This document shows, in pieces, positions 34,973 to 43,526 of a stretch of DNA of 64,000 nucleotides. The stretch comes from Streptomyces sannanensis (GTDB taxonomy: Bacteria > Actinomycetota > Actinomycetes > Streptomycetales > Streptomycetaceae): contig NZ_BAAAYL010000001.1 in NCBI RefSeq assembly GCF_039536205.1, positions 5,580,001 through 5,644,000 of the forward strand, written 5' to 3'. Under the pieces are notes generated by a model. That model had not been told where the DNA came from, searched no databases, and was given only the letters and a program-made list of their open reading frames with translations. Position numbers and translations under genes: made by a program. Position 1 is the first letter of the stretch. Each line of letters begins with the position of its first letter.

Positions 34973-34999
34973 GGCGGGCAGCCGCAATGGCTGCCCGCC
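34973..34999 (+). terminator. Terminator of the cmtR operon
   Basis: GGCGGGCAGCC (34973-34983), loop GCAAT, GGCTGCCCGCC (34989-34999): an 11-base perfect stem 25 bases after the ICMT-like stop, followed by CTTGTCATT. It defines the end of the three-gene operon. Confidence 0.8.
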
Positions 35000-35049
35000 C
35001 TTGTCATTCCTCGTCGGTTGCGCCCGGTTCACGAAGAGGCCACAGACCC

Positions 35050-35265
35050 CAGGCAGGTCCGGGAGCTGGAAGGAGTACCGGCCGAGCATGTTGATGTGGT
35101 GCCGCGCGAATGGCGAAAGCCGGGCCACGTCCTCGTCACGGACGTCGAATCCGTCTTCCAGCAGCCGGTCCTTCGCGTACAACCTGGGCTGATCGGGGGC
35201 AGACACATGATCCGGCGGATCCAGTCCCAGCCGCAGCGGAATGATCGGCGTGGGGGTTGGCACGG
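35050..35265 (-). pseudogene. Transposase C-terminal fragment (probably Tn3 family)
   Basis: About 70 codons: PIIPLRLGLDPP ... PDQPRLYAKDRLLEDGFDVR, DEDVARLSPFARHHINMLGR, YSFQLPDLPG. The HIN-LGRYxFxLPDLPGG pattern is what I remember from the ends of Streptomyces Tn3/Tn4556-like transposases, where the sequence continues LRPLRDPD; here it breaks off at GVCGLF. Only the tail remains. The family call rests on memory of this motif and is moderate. Confidence 0.45.
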
Positions 35266-35308
35266 GAGCACCACTGCCCCGCCTGGCAGACCTGGAGGGG
35301 AAGCGCAC

Positions 35309-35932
35309 ATGCGTAGTACTCAACCAGCACGGCTGTTGATCGCCACCCTCACGCTGCTGGCCGCGTGCACGGCGCATCGGTCAGCGGATGCGCCCAGCCC
35401 ACCGCCGGCCACGTCCCGGTCTCCGGCCGGTCAGCCGGCCGGGCCCGACCGTACGGACGCCTCGGCGGGCACCGCGACCAACCCGCGGTCGATCCGGTGC
35501 GGTCCGCACGAGGCGCACATCGAGCAGCCGGTCCGCCGCTCCGCCGACGATGTCGTGGTCGGCCCGCTGAGCTGGCCGGACCTGAAGACCTGGGCCACCG
35601 CCGACCCCAGGGACTTCGCCGTATCCGGCGACGACTTCAAGATCGGCGTCCAACTCCGGGCCGGCACAACCGTCACGGTCGCCGTCGCCCCCGAGGCGCG
35701 GGCGTATGCCGGTCTGAACTACGGCCAGGCATGGTCCTACAGCCCCGCCCAAGCCGTCACCTTCCACGCCTGCCCGAACACCGACACCACCTTCATCGGC
35801 GGCTTCCATGTCGAGGGCCGCCGGTGCGTTCCCCTCGACCTCGCCGTCGGCGACGCAACTCCCACCCGCATCGTGGTCTCGTTCTTCAACGGCCCCTGCC
35901 CTCGGAGCTCCAGCGCTCGGCAGAGTTCATGA
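35309..35932 (+). CDS. Putative lipoprotein, unknown function
   Basis: 207 residues. Signal MRSTQPARLLIATLTLLAAC with a lipobox LLAAC and Cys20. A Pro/Ser/Thr/Ala-rich linker (residues 22-60), then a beta-rich domain with RCGPHEAHIEQPVR, DVVVGPLSWPDLKTWATADP, VTVAVAPEARAYAGLNYG and a terminal Cys-containing region (FHACPNTDTTF, GRRCVPLDLAVGD). Four cysteines could form two disulfides. Streptomyces encode several secreted proteins with this VGPL.W.....A domain; no function is established to my knowledge. Confidence 0.65.
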   Translation: MRSTQPARLLIATLTLLAACTAHRSADAPSPPPATSRSPAGQPAGPDRTDASAGTATNPRSIRCGPHEAHIEQPVRRSADDVVVGPLSWPDLKTWATADPRDFAVSGDDFKIGVQLRAGTTVTVAVAPEARAYAGLNYGQAWSYSPAQAVTFHACPNTDTTFIGGFHVEGRRCVPLDLAVGDATPTRIVVSFFNGPCPRSSSARQSS

Positions 35933-35990
35933 GGACCGCCGCTCAGCCGTCGGCCGGCAGGGCGCACCCCAGCTCCGTGCGGGCGTACAG

Positions 35991-36213
35991 CACCACTCCG
36001 GGCCCGGTGCAGTATGTCCGCCTCCAGTACGGCCCGCATGCGCGGCCGGTGCGGGGCCACGGCCGGCGTCCAGTACGCCTCCACCGTGTCGGCGATCGCG
36101 TTACGCAGCCGTACCGGGCCACTGGCGAGCGCGGCCGGCCGTGGCGACAGCGGCCGGCCCGTGTAGGCGGTCCGTACTTCGGCCGGCGCCTTGTCCGGCG
36201 GGATGGCCCGCAC
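35991..36213 (-). pseudogene. ArsR/DUF5937-type regulator fragment
   Basis: About 74 codons: VRTAYTGRPLSPRPAALA ... RLRNAIADTVEAYWTPAVAP then RMRAVLEADILHRARS. The ADALEAYWxxAVAPHWPRxRALLEADxxHRAR pattern belongs to the DUF5937 region that precedes the HTH in a group of Streptomyces ArsR-like regulators. The sequence loses similarity after HRARS and no HTH follows. Truncated remnant beside the exporter gene. Confidence 0.5.
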
Positions 36214-36243
36214 CCGGGCCGGCCGATGCCGTCCGACGTGCCG

Positions 36244-37881
36244 TCACGCCGCTTTCGTGGCCGGCAGCCGGCGGGTGAAGGCAAAGCCGGCCAGGGTGAT
36301 GGCGCAGGCCGCGAGGACGCCTGTCTTGAGACCGACGAGCTGGGCCGCCGTGTACTCCTCGACCAGGGCGTCGGCCTCCTGCGGAGGGACGGACGTCCTG
36401 GCGAGGGCGGTGCGGACGTCGTCGGCGCGGACGAAGCCGATGCCGGACTCGATCCGGATGGCGGTCTGCTGCTGGACGGCTTCCGAGATCCGTGGGTCGG
36501 CGGCGACCAGCGAGCCGAACGCCGCGGTGAGCGCGCCGATCAGGACGGAGCCGATGAAGGCGGTGCCGAGTGACGAGCCGAGGTTCTGCGCGGTGTACTG
36601 CAGGCCGCCGACCTCGCTGCGGTCCACCTCACCGACGCTGGACTGGACGATGTTGCCGAGTTGGGAGGCGAGCAGCCCCATGCCCAGGCCCAGCAGCCCC
36701 ATCGCCCAGGCGAACGACATGTCGTCGATCTTGGGCTGAAGGGTGGCGAGCAGCCACAGGGTCGAGGCCATGAGGACCAGCAGGCCGGCCCTGACCACGG
36801 TTCGGGGCGAGGCGAGGCGTCCGAGCAGCGGTCCGCTCATGGAGGCCACGAGCATGGTGGCCGACACGGGCAGCAGCCGCAGGCCGGTCTGGAAGGCGTT
36901 CATGCCCTGGACGACCTGGAGGTAGAGGGGGATGGCGAAGAACAGCCCGAGCAGGATCAGGTTCTGGCTGAGCAGCATGGCCAGACCCGAGCGCAGGGTG
37001 GGGATCACGAACAGCCCGAACCGTACGAGGGGCACCCGGCCGTGTGCCTCCCGGCGTCTTTCCCAGGCCTCGAACAGGGCGAGGAGGGCGATGCCGGCGG
37101 CGATGACGAAGGGGGTCGGGGAGAAGCCGAAGACGGTCACCGGGGGGTTCCTCGGCTTCAGCCAGCCCCAGGAACTGCTCTGGAGAATGCCCAGGACGAG
37201 CAGGAACAGGCCCGCCGCCGACAGCAGCGCGCCGAGTCCGTCGAGCCGTGCCCGCTCCCGCGTGCCCGGGGCCGGATCCGGTGGGATCCAGCTGATCACG
37301 AGCAGGATGGCAGCCACCACCACGACCTCGCCCGCGAAGACCAGCCGCCAGGTCAGATAGGTCGTCACCCAGCCGCCGAGCAGTGGCCCGACCGCGATCC
37401 CCGCTCCGGCGAGCCCGCCGATCACGCCGTAGGCGACGGCGCGGTCCCTTCCTTGGTAGGCGCCCGCGACCAGGGCCGCCAGGGCCGGCAGCACCAGGGT
37501 GGCGCCGAGTCCCTCGATGACCGACCAGCCGAGTGTCAGTACCCACAGCACCGGAGCGACAGCTGTGATCGCCGAACCGATGGCGTAGACGACCAGCCCG
37601 GTCGTGAACATCCGGCGGCGCCCGAACAGGTCACCGAGCTTCCCGCCGGTGATCATGAATGCGGCCATGACCAGTGTGTAGAGGGTGATCACGGCCTGGA
37701 TGGCGGTCACCTCGGTGTTGAAGTCCTCGACCAGCCGACTGATCGACACATTCATCACCGAGGTGTCCAGCACCATCAGGAACTGCGCCGTCCCCAGCAC
37801 AGCCAGCGGCCTCCACTTTCCCACCGAGCCTCCAGGAGCGGGTTCCCCTGTCCCGGCTCGGACAGGGTCGATGTCCTGCAC
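36244..37881 (-). CDS. MFS drug exporter, DHA2 (14-TM, EmrB/QacA) family
   Basis: 545 residues from GTG 37881; no strong ribosome site, so the start is tentative. Motif sequence of DHA2 exporters: FLMVLDTSVMNVSISRL (TM1, motif D1), GGKLGDLFGRRRMF (motif A loop), GLGATLVLPALAALVAG, and AGIAVGPLLGGWVTTYLTWR (motif C, antiporter). About 14 TM segments with a long loop near residue 290 and a C-terminal cytosolic-like region. Proton-driven export of a drug is likely. It stands back to back with the fragment of another exporter of the same family. Confidence 0.85.
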   Translation of the reverse strand: MQDIDPVRAGTGEPAPGGSVGKWRPLAVLGTAQFLMVLDTSVMNVSISRLVEDFNTEVTAIQAVITLYTLVMAAFMITGGKLGDLFGRRRMFTTGLVVYAIGSAITAVAPVLWVLTLGWSVIEGLGATLVLPALAALVAGAYQGRDRAVAYGVIGGLAGAGIAVGPLLGGWVTTYLTWRLVFAGEVVVVAAILLVISWIPPDPAPGTRERARLDGLGALLSAAGLFLLVLGILQSSSWGWLKPRNPPVTVFGFSPTPFVIAAGIALLALFEAWERRREAHGRVPLVRFGLFVIPTLRSGLAMLLSQNLILLGLFFAIPLYLQVVQGMNAFQTGLRLLPVSATMLVASMSGPLLGRLASPRTVVRAGLLVLMASTLWLLATLQPKIDDMSFAWAMGLLGLGMGLLASQLGNIVQSSVGEVDRSEVGGLQYTAQNLGSSLGTAFIGSVLIGALTAAFGSLVAADPRISEAVQQQTAIRIESGIGFVRADDVRTALARTSVPPQEADALVEEYTAAQLVGLKTGVLAACAITLAGFAFTRRLPATKAA

Positions 37882-37911
37882 AGCAAGCTTGGGGCCACCG
37901 CGGCGGCTGGG

Positions 37912-38514
37912 ACGGGAGCGGCACTCCGGTCCACGACTGGGCTGGTCCTTCTCCCCGTCGCGGTCGCCGTCACCGTCGGCGCGCACCTGGGCTCGCATCT
38001 CGTCACCCGCCTTGGCCGGCGCCCGGTGGGGTCGCTCGCCTTCGTACTGGCGGCCGTCGGCGCGTGCCTGCTGACCGGGCTCTCCGCCGACAGCAATGTC
38101 CGGACCGCGCTCGTACCCGGCTTCGCGCTGCTCTCGTTCGCCCTCGGCGCGGCCTTCGTCTGCGCGACCACGGCCGCCATGAACGGCTTGCCGCACCGGG
38201 ACATGGGGCCGGCCTCGGGCCTGGTCAGCGCCTCCCATGAACTGGGCGCGGCACTCGGCGTGGCGGTCATCTCCACCGTCGCCGGCACGGGCCTCGAGGG
38301 CGAGGGCGCGGGTCCGGTCCCCACCGGCGGTTTCGGCGACGCCTTCACCGCGTGTGCGATCGTCGCGGCGGCGGTCGCCGCGCTGGGGACACCGCTGCTC
38401 CCGGCGGGCCGTCCCGACCCGGGGCAGGGGCCGGTCATGGCGCACTGGGGGAGGGCCTGCTTGACCCTCACGCCACGTCAGGCTTCACAGTGCAGGGGAA
38501 CGAAAGGCGATGGT
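37912..38514 (+). pseudogene. C-terminal fragment of a second DHA2 MFS exporter
   Basis: GLVLLPVAVAVTVGAHLGSH, LVTRLGRRPVGSLAFVL, AAFVCATTAAMNGLPHRDMG and ASGLVSASHELGAALGVAV are the last six TM segments of a DHA2 exporter, ending LLPAGRPDPGQGPV. The first ~300 residues are missing: the sequence meets the start region of the oppositely oriented exporter at ~37.9 kb. No stop codon separates it from the TipA-like gene, which begins in the same frame at 38515. Confidence 0.7.
38461..38491 (+). promoter_or_regulatory. tipA-like MerR promoter
   Basis: TTGACC (38461-38466) and CACAGT (38486-38491) are separated by 19 bases, the long spacer typical of MerR-controlled promoters. Inside lies CCTCACGCCACGTCAGG (38466-38482), two changes from the CCTCACGTCACGTGAGG dyad of the S. 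lividans tipA promoter as I remember it. It directly precedes the TipA-like gene, so autoregulation is expected. Confidence 0.65.
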
Positions 38515-39330
38515 ATGAGCTACTCGGTCGGGCAGGTCTCCGGATTCGCGGGGGTGACCGTACGAACGCTGCATCACTACGACACCGCCGGACTGCTGAC
38601 TCCCAGCGACCGCAGCCCCGCGGGCTATCGGCTCTACAGCGACGCGGACCTGGCCAGGCTGCAGCAGATCCTCTTCTACCGGGAACTCGGTTTCTCCCTC
38701 GAGGAGATCGGGGCCATCCTGGAGGATCCGCACGCCAATGCGCTCGATCATCTGAGGGAGCGGCACCGGCTGCTGACCGAGGAGATCGCCAAGCTGCAGA
38801 GGCTGGTCGAGGTCGCCGAACAAGCCATGGAGGTACGGCAGACGGGAGTCGAGCTGACTCCCGAGGAGCGGTTCGAGGTCTTCGGGGAGGTCGCCTTCGA
38901 CCTCAGCTACGCGACGGAGGCCCACCTCAAGTGGGGGCGGAGCAAAGGCCATCAGGAAGCGATGGCCCGCGCCGCGACCCATACGAAGGCGGACTGGCGG
39001 CAGATCATGACCGAGGCCGCCGCATGGCGGACCCGGCTGATCGCCGCATTCGACTCCGCGGAGGACGCGGAGAGCGACCCGGTCATCGCTCTCGCCGAGG
39101 AGCACCGCCGGCACATCACCCGCTGGTTCACGCCCTGCCCACCGGAAATGCACTGCCGCATCGCCGACGACTACGTCGAGGACGCCCGTGCCTTCGCCTT
39201 GGTCGTACCCCCTTCCGAGCAGCGGCCCGGCCTGGCCCGGTTCCTGCACACGGCCGTCCACGCCAACGCCGGACGGCTTTCCGAGGAGTCCTGTGAAGAT
39301 CCTGATCATGGCAGCCGGGTCCCGCGGTGA
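38515..39330 (+). CDS. TipA-like MerR regulator with TipAS antibiotic-binding domain
   Basis: 271 residues. MerR HTH: MSYSVGQVSGFAGVTVRTLH, HYDTAGLLTPSDRSPAGYRL, then a dimerisation coil to about residue 105. The rest is a TipAS (globin-like) domain with ELTPEERFEVFGEV, TKADWRQIMTEAAAW and CPPEMHCRIADDYVEDAR, where Cys208 and Cys214 correspond to the cysteine pair that binds thiopeptides covalently in TipAL. Likely a multidrug sensor. The final ~17 residues (SEESCEDPDHGSRVPR) overlap the next gene and are probably not conserved. The next gene's start lies inside this one, so the glycosyltransferase is likely co-induced. Confidence 0.85.
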   Translation: MSYSVGQVSGFAGVTVRTLHHYDTAGLLTPSDRSPAGYRLYSDADLARLQQILFYRELGFSLEEIGAILEDPHANALDHLRERHRLLTEEIAKLQRLVEVAEQAMEVRQTGVELTPEERFEVFGEVAFDLSYATEAHLKWGRSKGHQEAMARAATHTKADWRQIMTEAAAWRTRLIAAFDSAEDAESDPVIALAEEHRRHITRWFTPCPPEMHCRIADDYVEDARAFALVVPPSEQRPGLARFLHTAVHANAGRLSEESCEDPDHGSRVPR

Positions 39331-40519
39331 TGTCGCCCCCTACACCGGTGTAGGCGTCCGCCTCCGGGCGGCCGGTCATGAGGTCGCGCTGGCCACGCAC
39401 CAGAGCTTTGCCCCGATGGTGAAGGAGAGCGGCCTGGAATTCCGTGTGCTGCCCGCCGATCCCCGCACCGGTCCGCCCACTGCCGACGGCGAGAAGCGTG
39501 GTGGTGGGTCCCTGCTGCGCAAGGCGTCCGCCTTCGTCCGGGAGCTGGGCGCGGGCATTGCCGATGCCGCCGGGCAGGGTGCGGACCTGTTGCTGCTGTC
39601 CACCACGACGGCTCCGCTGGGCTGGCATGTGGCGGAGGCGATGAACGTGCCCGGCCTGGGCCTGTATCTGCAGCCGGTGGCACCCACCGCGGCCTTCCCG
39701 CCCGTGGTGGGCGGGGGAAGGTCCCTGGGCCGCTGGGGCAACCGGGCCGCGGGGCGGCTGTCGCTGCGGGTGGTCGACCGCATCCACGCGAGCGCGGTGA
39801 AGGAGCTACGGGCCCGGCTGGACCTTCCCCCCGCCGGCCCGAGGGCGGTCCGCCGCCGTCAGGAGAGCGCCGACTGGCCGGTCCTCCATGGCTTCAGCCC
39901 GGCCGTGGTACCCCGACCGCCCGACTGGCGCGCAGGCCTGGAGGTCGTAGGCAACTGGTGGCCCCACGTTCCGGAGGACCACGAACTCTCCGCAGAGCTC
40001 GAGGACTTCCTCCGGGCCGGCCCGCCGCCCGTGTTCATCGGCTTCGGCAGCATGGCCGGTGGCGAGGGGGAGCGGCTGAGCGATCTGGCCGTACGGGCAC
40101 TGCGCCGGGCCGGGGTCCGCGGGGTGCTCCAGGCCGGCTGGGCAGGGTTGGCGGCATCCGGCGACGACGTGATGACCGTCGGCGAGGTGCCGCACGCCTC
40201 GCTCTTCCCCCGGATGGCCGCGGTGGTCCACCACGCCGGCGCCGGTACGGCGGCCGCGGGTCTACGGGCCGGGGTCCCGGTGGTGCCGGTGCCGGTGATG
40301 GCCGACCAGCCGTTCTGGGCCGGGCGTCTCACGGCGCTCGGCGCGGGCACGGACCCGATTCCCTTCCGGGAACTGTCCGTCGACCGGCTCGCGGAGGAGA
40401 TCAGGCACGCGGTGGGGGAGCCGTCGTACCGGGACGGAGCAGCGAGGGCCGCCCGGCGGATGGGCGAGGAGGACGGCGCGGGCGCAGTGGCCGAGGCGGT
40501 CGCGAGGTTCTGCGCGTAG
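39293..40519 (+). CDS. UDP-glycosyltransferase, family 1 (GT1/GT28-like)
   Basis: 408 residues from GTG 39293 with GAGGAG eight bases upstream, overlapping the regulator gene by 38 bases. N-terminal acceptor domain: VKILIMAAGSRGDVAPYTGV, AGHEVALATHQSFAPMVKES. C-terminal donor domain: PPPVFIGFGSMAGG, VRGVLQAGWAGLA, VGEVPHASLFPRMAAVVHHA and GAGTAAAGLRAGVPVVPVPV, then MADQPFW, the nucleotide-sugar signature of sterol/macrolide-type glycosyltransferases. No signal peptide. Placed behind a TipA-like sensor it may inactivate a toxic compound by glycosylation; this is inference from context. Confidence 0.85.
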   Translation: MKILIMAAGSRGDVAPYTGVGVRLRAAGHEVALATHQSFAPMVKESGLEFRVLPADPRTGPPTADGEKRGGGSLLRKASAFVRELGAGIADAAGQGADLLLLSTTTAPLGWHVAEAMNVPGLGLYLQPVAPTAAFPPVVGGGRSLGRWGNRAAGRLSLRVVDRIHASAVKELRARLDLPPAGPRAVRRRQESADWPVLHGFSPAVVPRPPDWRAGLEVVGNWWPHVPEDHELSAELEDFLRAGPPPVFIGFGSMAGGEGERLSDLAVRALRRAGVRGVLQAGWAGLAASGDDVMTVGEVPHASLFPRMAAVVHHAGAGTAAAGLRAGVPVVPVPVMADQPFWAGRLTALGAGTDPIPFRELSVDRLAEEIRHAVGEPSYRDGAARAARRMGEEDGAGAVAEAVARFCA

Positions 40520-40738
40520 CCATGGGCCTTTCTCCCGGCCCCGACGATGGGTGGTCCGTTCCAACAGCCGGCCCGTCGTGACGTCCCGGGAGGACGGGAC
40601 GGCGGGCCCATGTGCCCGGGACACCGGGCGCGGCACCGTAGGGAACGCACGGGGGTCCGGGACATGGGCGGGGAGAACCGCAACGGGGGCCGGACCCCTG
40701 TGCACGGCGACACCGCGCACGAACCTCAGGGGGAAGCA

Positions 40739-41443
40739 ATGTCCGCACCACTCTCCGAACCGTTCACCGCCGGCATCGGGAACCCGCCGCCCAGGGCGGT
40801 CGCCGAGGGCCGGGGCTGGGCCTGGGGCGGGCTCGTCGCCGGGCTCGCCGGGCTGCTGCTCATCTTCGCGTCCGGGCCTCTTTACCCGTTCGAGGAAGCC
40901 GACATCATCGACAACGCGAAGATGGTGGCGCGCTTCGACGACGCCGCCATGTGGTGGGTGTTCGCCACCCAGGTCGCGTTCACCGTGGCCGCCTTCGGTG
41001 CGGTGATCTTCGGCGCCGGGCTGCGCCGCAGGCTGGACAAGCAGTGCCCGGCGGGAAGCCTGGTGCCGGTGACCGCGTTCCTCGGGATGGTGCTCGTCGG
41101 GGTGATGAGCCTCGTCGGGGCCGGCATGGGAACCGAGTTGTTCCACAACCTCCGGATGCGCGACAAGACCGACCCGGACACGATCATCGCGGAGGCGGCA
41201 CAGATCGGGACGTACGGCTGGCTGTGGGCGGGGCTGCTGCTGACCGCCTTCGCACTGGTCGTCGCCGCTTTCCGGCAGGGCGCGGTGAGCCGGTGGATCG
41301 GTGTGGTCAGCCTGCTGTTCGGGCTGCTGCTCCTGGTGACGCAGCTGACCCCGTTCCAGTACATGGCGCTCTTCGTGGGCTTCCCCTATCTGCTGGTCCT
41401 GGGCGTGGCGTTCGCCTTCGGGCGGGTTCGTACCGCGGAGTGA
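40739..41443 (+). CDS. Multi-pass membrane protein, unknown function
   Basis: 234 residues, ATG 40739 after CAGGGGGA. Six hydrophobic segments: WGGLVAGLAGLLLIFASG, WWVFATQVAFTVAAFGAVIF, LVPVTAFLGMVLVGVMSLVG, YGWLWAGLLLTAFALVVAAF, WIGVVSLLFGLLLLV and MALFVGFPYLLVLGVAFAF. No catalytic motif recognised. Only four bases separate its stop from the start of the sensor kinase, so it belongs to that operon and may be its input partner or target. Confidence 0.65.
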   Translation: MSAPLSEPFTAGIGNPPPRAVAEGRGWAWGGLVAGLAGLLLIFASGPLYPFEEADIIDNAKMVARFDDAAMWWVFATQVAFTVAAFGAVIFGAGLRRRLDKQCPAGSLVPVTAFLGMVLVGVMSLVGAGMGTELFHNLRMRDKTDPDTIIAEAAQIGTYGWLWAGLLLTAFALVVAAFRQGAVSRWIGVVSLLFGLLLLVTQLTPFQYMALFVGFPYLLVLGVAFAFGRVRTAE

Positions 41444-41447
41444 CACC

Positions 41448-43526
41448 ATGACGGTGCCCTGGGATGCTTTGCCCGTGGGGGGAACAAGAGCATCGACCGG
41501 GAAAAAGCACGACATCGACGGCGGGGGCCACCGGGCCGCCGCCGTCGGCGTGCTCGTGACGGCATGGGGACTGGCCGCGACGGCCCTCGTGCTGATGGCC
41601 AGGGCGGGCGCGCCATGGACCTCGGACCAGTGGTACTTCCTCGTCGACACGGCGGACGCGCTGGTGTACGGGCTGGTCGCGGCCGTCGTACTGAACCGCA
41701 GGCTGCACCCGGTGGCCTGGCTCGTGGCGCTGACCGCCGTCGGCGGGGGCGTCGCGGCGGTCACCGCCCAGCTGGTGGCACTGCGGCCGGCCGACGAACT
41801 CCCGCCGTCCTGGGCGGTTCTGCAGGGCACGGCCTGGGTCCCGGGGACCCTCGCGCTGACCCTCGTCGTGCCGTATCTGGTGTCGGCCGGCCGGCCGGCG
41901 TGGCCCGCCAGGGCCGCGATGGCCGCCGGGACCGCGGTGATCGTCGCCTTTCTGGGCGTACGGCTGACCGATCCCTGGCCGTGGCCGGAGAGCGGCGAGC
42001 CGGTCGCGCCGCTGGCGGTACGCGACGAGAGCTGGGCCCGGCTCACCGAGCCGGTCCAGACCGGTCTGTTCGCGGCGGCTGTTGTGCTCGGGCTGGCCGC
42101 GGCGGCCCACGCCGCGTACCGCCGCTACCGCGATCCCGCGGCGCGCGGCCTCGGCTGGCTGGCCATCGGTACCGCGCTCATCGCGATCACGTTCCTGCCG
42201 CTGGTGCTCTGGCCGGAGAGCCACAGCCGACTGCTCGTACTCTTCACCCCGCTCACCCACCTCGCCTCCCAGGCGTTCTTCCCGGCAGCCGTCCTGGTCG
42301 CCGTACTGCGGCAGCAGCTGTGGGGCATCGACCTGGCGATCAGCCGGACCCTGGTCTGGTCGCTGCTCACCGGGATGCTGGTGGCCGGGTACTTCGTGAC
42401 GGTGGCCGTGCTCGGGCTGGTGCTGCCCGGCGAGGGAACGCTGGGCCGGGTGCTGGCCACGGCCGCCCCCGCCGTCGGGATCCAGCCCGCCCGCGGCTGG
42501 CTGCAGCGCCGCGTGGACCGGCTCGTCCACGGAGAGGCCGCGGCCCCCGCGCTCAGCCGGGTCGGCCGCCACCTCGGCAGCGGGGCCACGCCGGAGGAGG
42601 TGCTGACCGGGATGGCGGAGAGCGTCGCCACCTCGTTCAACCTCGGCTCGGTGAAGGTCCTCGACTCCGAGGGAGAGCCGCTGGCCGTCGTCGGGGACCA
42701 GGACGTCCTCGGCGCCGACCTCCTCGAAGTCCCTCTCGTGGTACGTCAACAGGCCGCCGGGACCCTGCTGGTGACCACCCGCCCCGGCGAGCGCTTCGAC
42801 CGGCGGGCCCGCGCCTCCCTCGACGAGGTCGCCCCGGTCGTCGCCACAGCCGTCCATCTCGCCGCCGTCACCAGGGCGTTGCGTGAATCACGCGGTCGTC
42901 TCGCCGCCGCCCGCGACGACGAACGCCGCGCCCTGCGCCGCGAACTGCACGACCAGCTCGGCCCGGCACTGGCCGGCATCGGACTCGGCCTGGCGGCCAC
43001 CCGCAACCTCCTCCCCGCCGGGGCCGACGCCGCGGACACCCTGCTGGCCCGGCTCCGCACGGAGGTCGACGCCCAGGTGGAGGAGGTCCGGGTGCTCGCC
43101 AGGGGCCTGATCCCGCCGGTCCTGACCGAGCTGGGCCTCGTACCGGCGCTGCGCGAGCTGGTGATGCGGTACGAGGCGGACGGCCTGGCGGTGGTCGTAC
43201 GCGACGAGGGCGGCCCGGACGTCCCACCGGAGGTCGCGGGCGCCGCGTACGCGATCGTGGCGGAGGCCATCCGCAACGTCTCCCGGCACGCCCGGGCCCG
43301 CACCTGCGTCGTCGAACTCGCCGGGCGCGAGGCCCTGACCGTGGCGGTCGAGGACGACGGCCACGGCATCGCGGAAGGCACCCGCCCGGGCATCGGCACC
43401 CAGTCCGTTCGGGAACGGGCCGAAGGCGTCGGCGGAACGGTCGGATGGGGCCCGGGCCGGGACGGCCGGGGCACCCGGCTCGTCCTCCGCGTCCCCCTCC
43501 AGGAACGGGCGGACCATGTCAACTGA
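41448..43526 (+). CDS. Membrane sensor histidine kinase, NarL/HisKA_3 type
   Basis: 692 residues. Eight to nine TM segments over the first 330 residues (AAAVGVLVTAWGLAATALVL; VAWLVALTAVGGGVAAVTAQ; LLTGMLVAGYFVTVAVLGLV), a GAF-like region, then HisKA_3 with His501 in ERRALRRELHDQLGPALAGI, and a HATPase domain (ELGLVPALRELVMRYEADGL, EAIRNVSRHARARTC, VAVEDDGHGI, GIGTQSVRERAEGVGG). It probably phosphorylates the coupled response regulator. Stop overlaps the regulator's start by 11 bases. The signal is unknown. Confidence 0.85.
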   Translation: MTVPWDALPVGGTRASTGKKHDIDGGGHRAAAVGVLVTAWGLAATALVLMARAGAPWTSDQWYFLVDTADALVYGLVAAVVLNRRLHPVAWLVALTAVGGGVAAVTAQLVALRPADELPPSWAVLQGTAWVPGTLALTLVVPYLVSAGRPAWPARAAMAAGTAVIVAFLGVRLTDPWPWPESGEPVAPLAVRDESWARLTEPVQTGLFAAAVVLGLAAAAHAAYRRYRDPAARGLGWLAIGTALIAITFLPLVLWPESHSRLLVLFTPLTHLASQAFFPAAVLVAVLRQQLWGIDLAISRTLVWSLLTGMLVAGYFVTVAVLGLVLPGEGTLGRVLATAAPAVGIQPARGWLQRRVDRLVHGEAAAPALSRVGRHLGSGATPEEVLTGMAESVATSFNLGSVKVLDSEGEPLAVVGDQDVLGADLLEVPLVVRQQAAGTLLVTTRPGERFDRRARASLDEVAPVVATAVHLAAVTRALRESRGRLAAARDDERRALRRELHDQLGPALAGIGLGLAATRNLLPAGADAADTLLARLRTEVDAQVEEVRVLARGLIPPVLTELGLVPALRELVMRYEADGLAVVVRDEGGPDVPPEVAGAAYAIVAEAIRNVSRHARARTCVVELAGREALTVAVEDDGHGIAEGTRPGIGTQSVRERAEGVGGTVGWGPGRDGRGTRLVLRVPLQERADHVN

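Noticed and set aside
36661..37911. Long plus-strand frame antisense to the exporter
   Set aside because: Gly/Gln/Glu-rich shadow of the exporter reading frame; only the part after ~37.9 kb resembles a protein.
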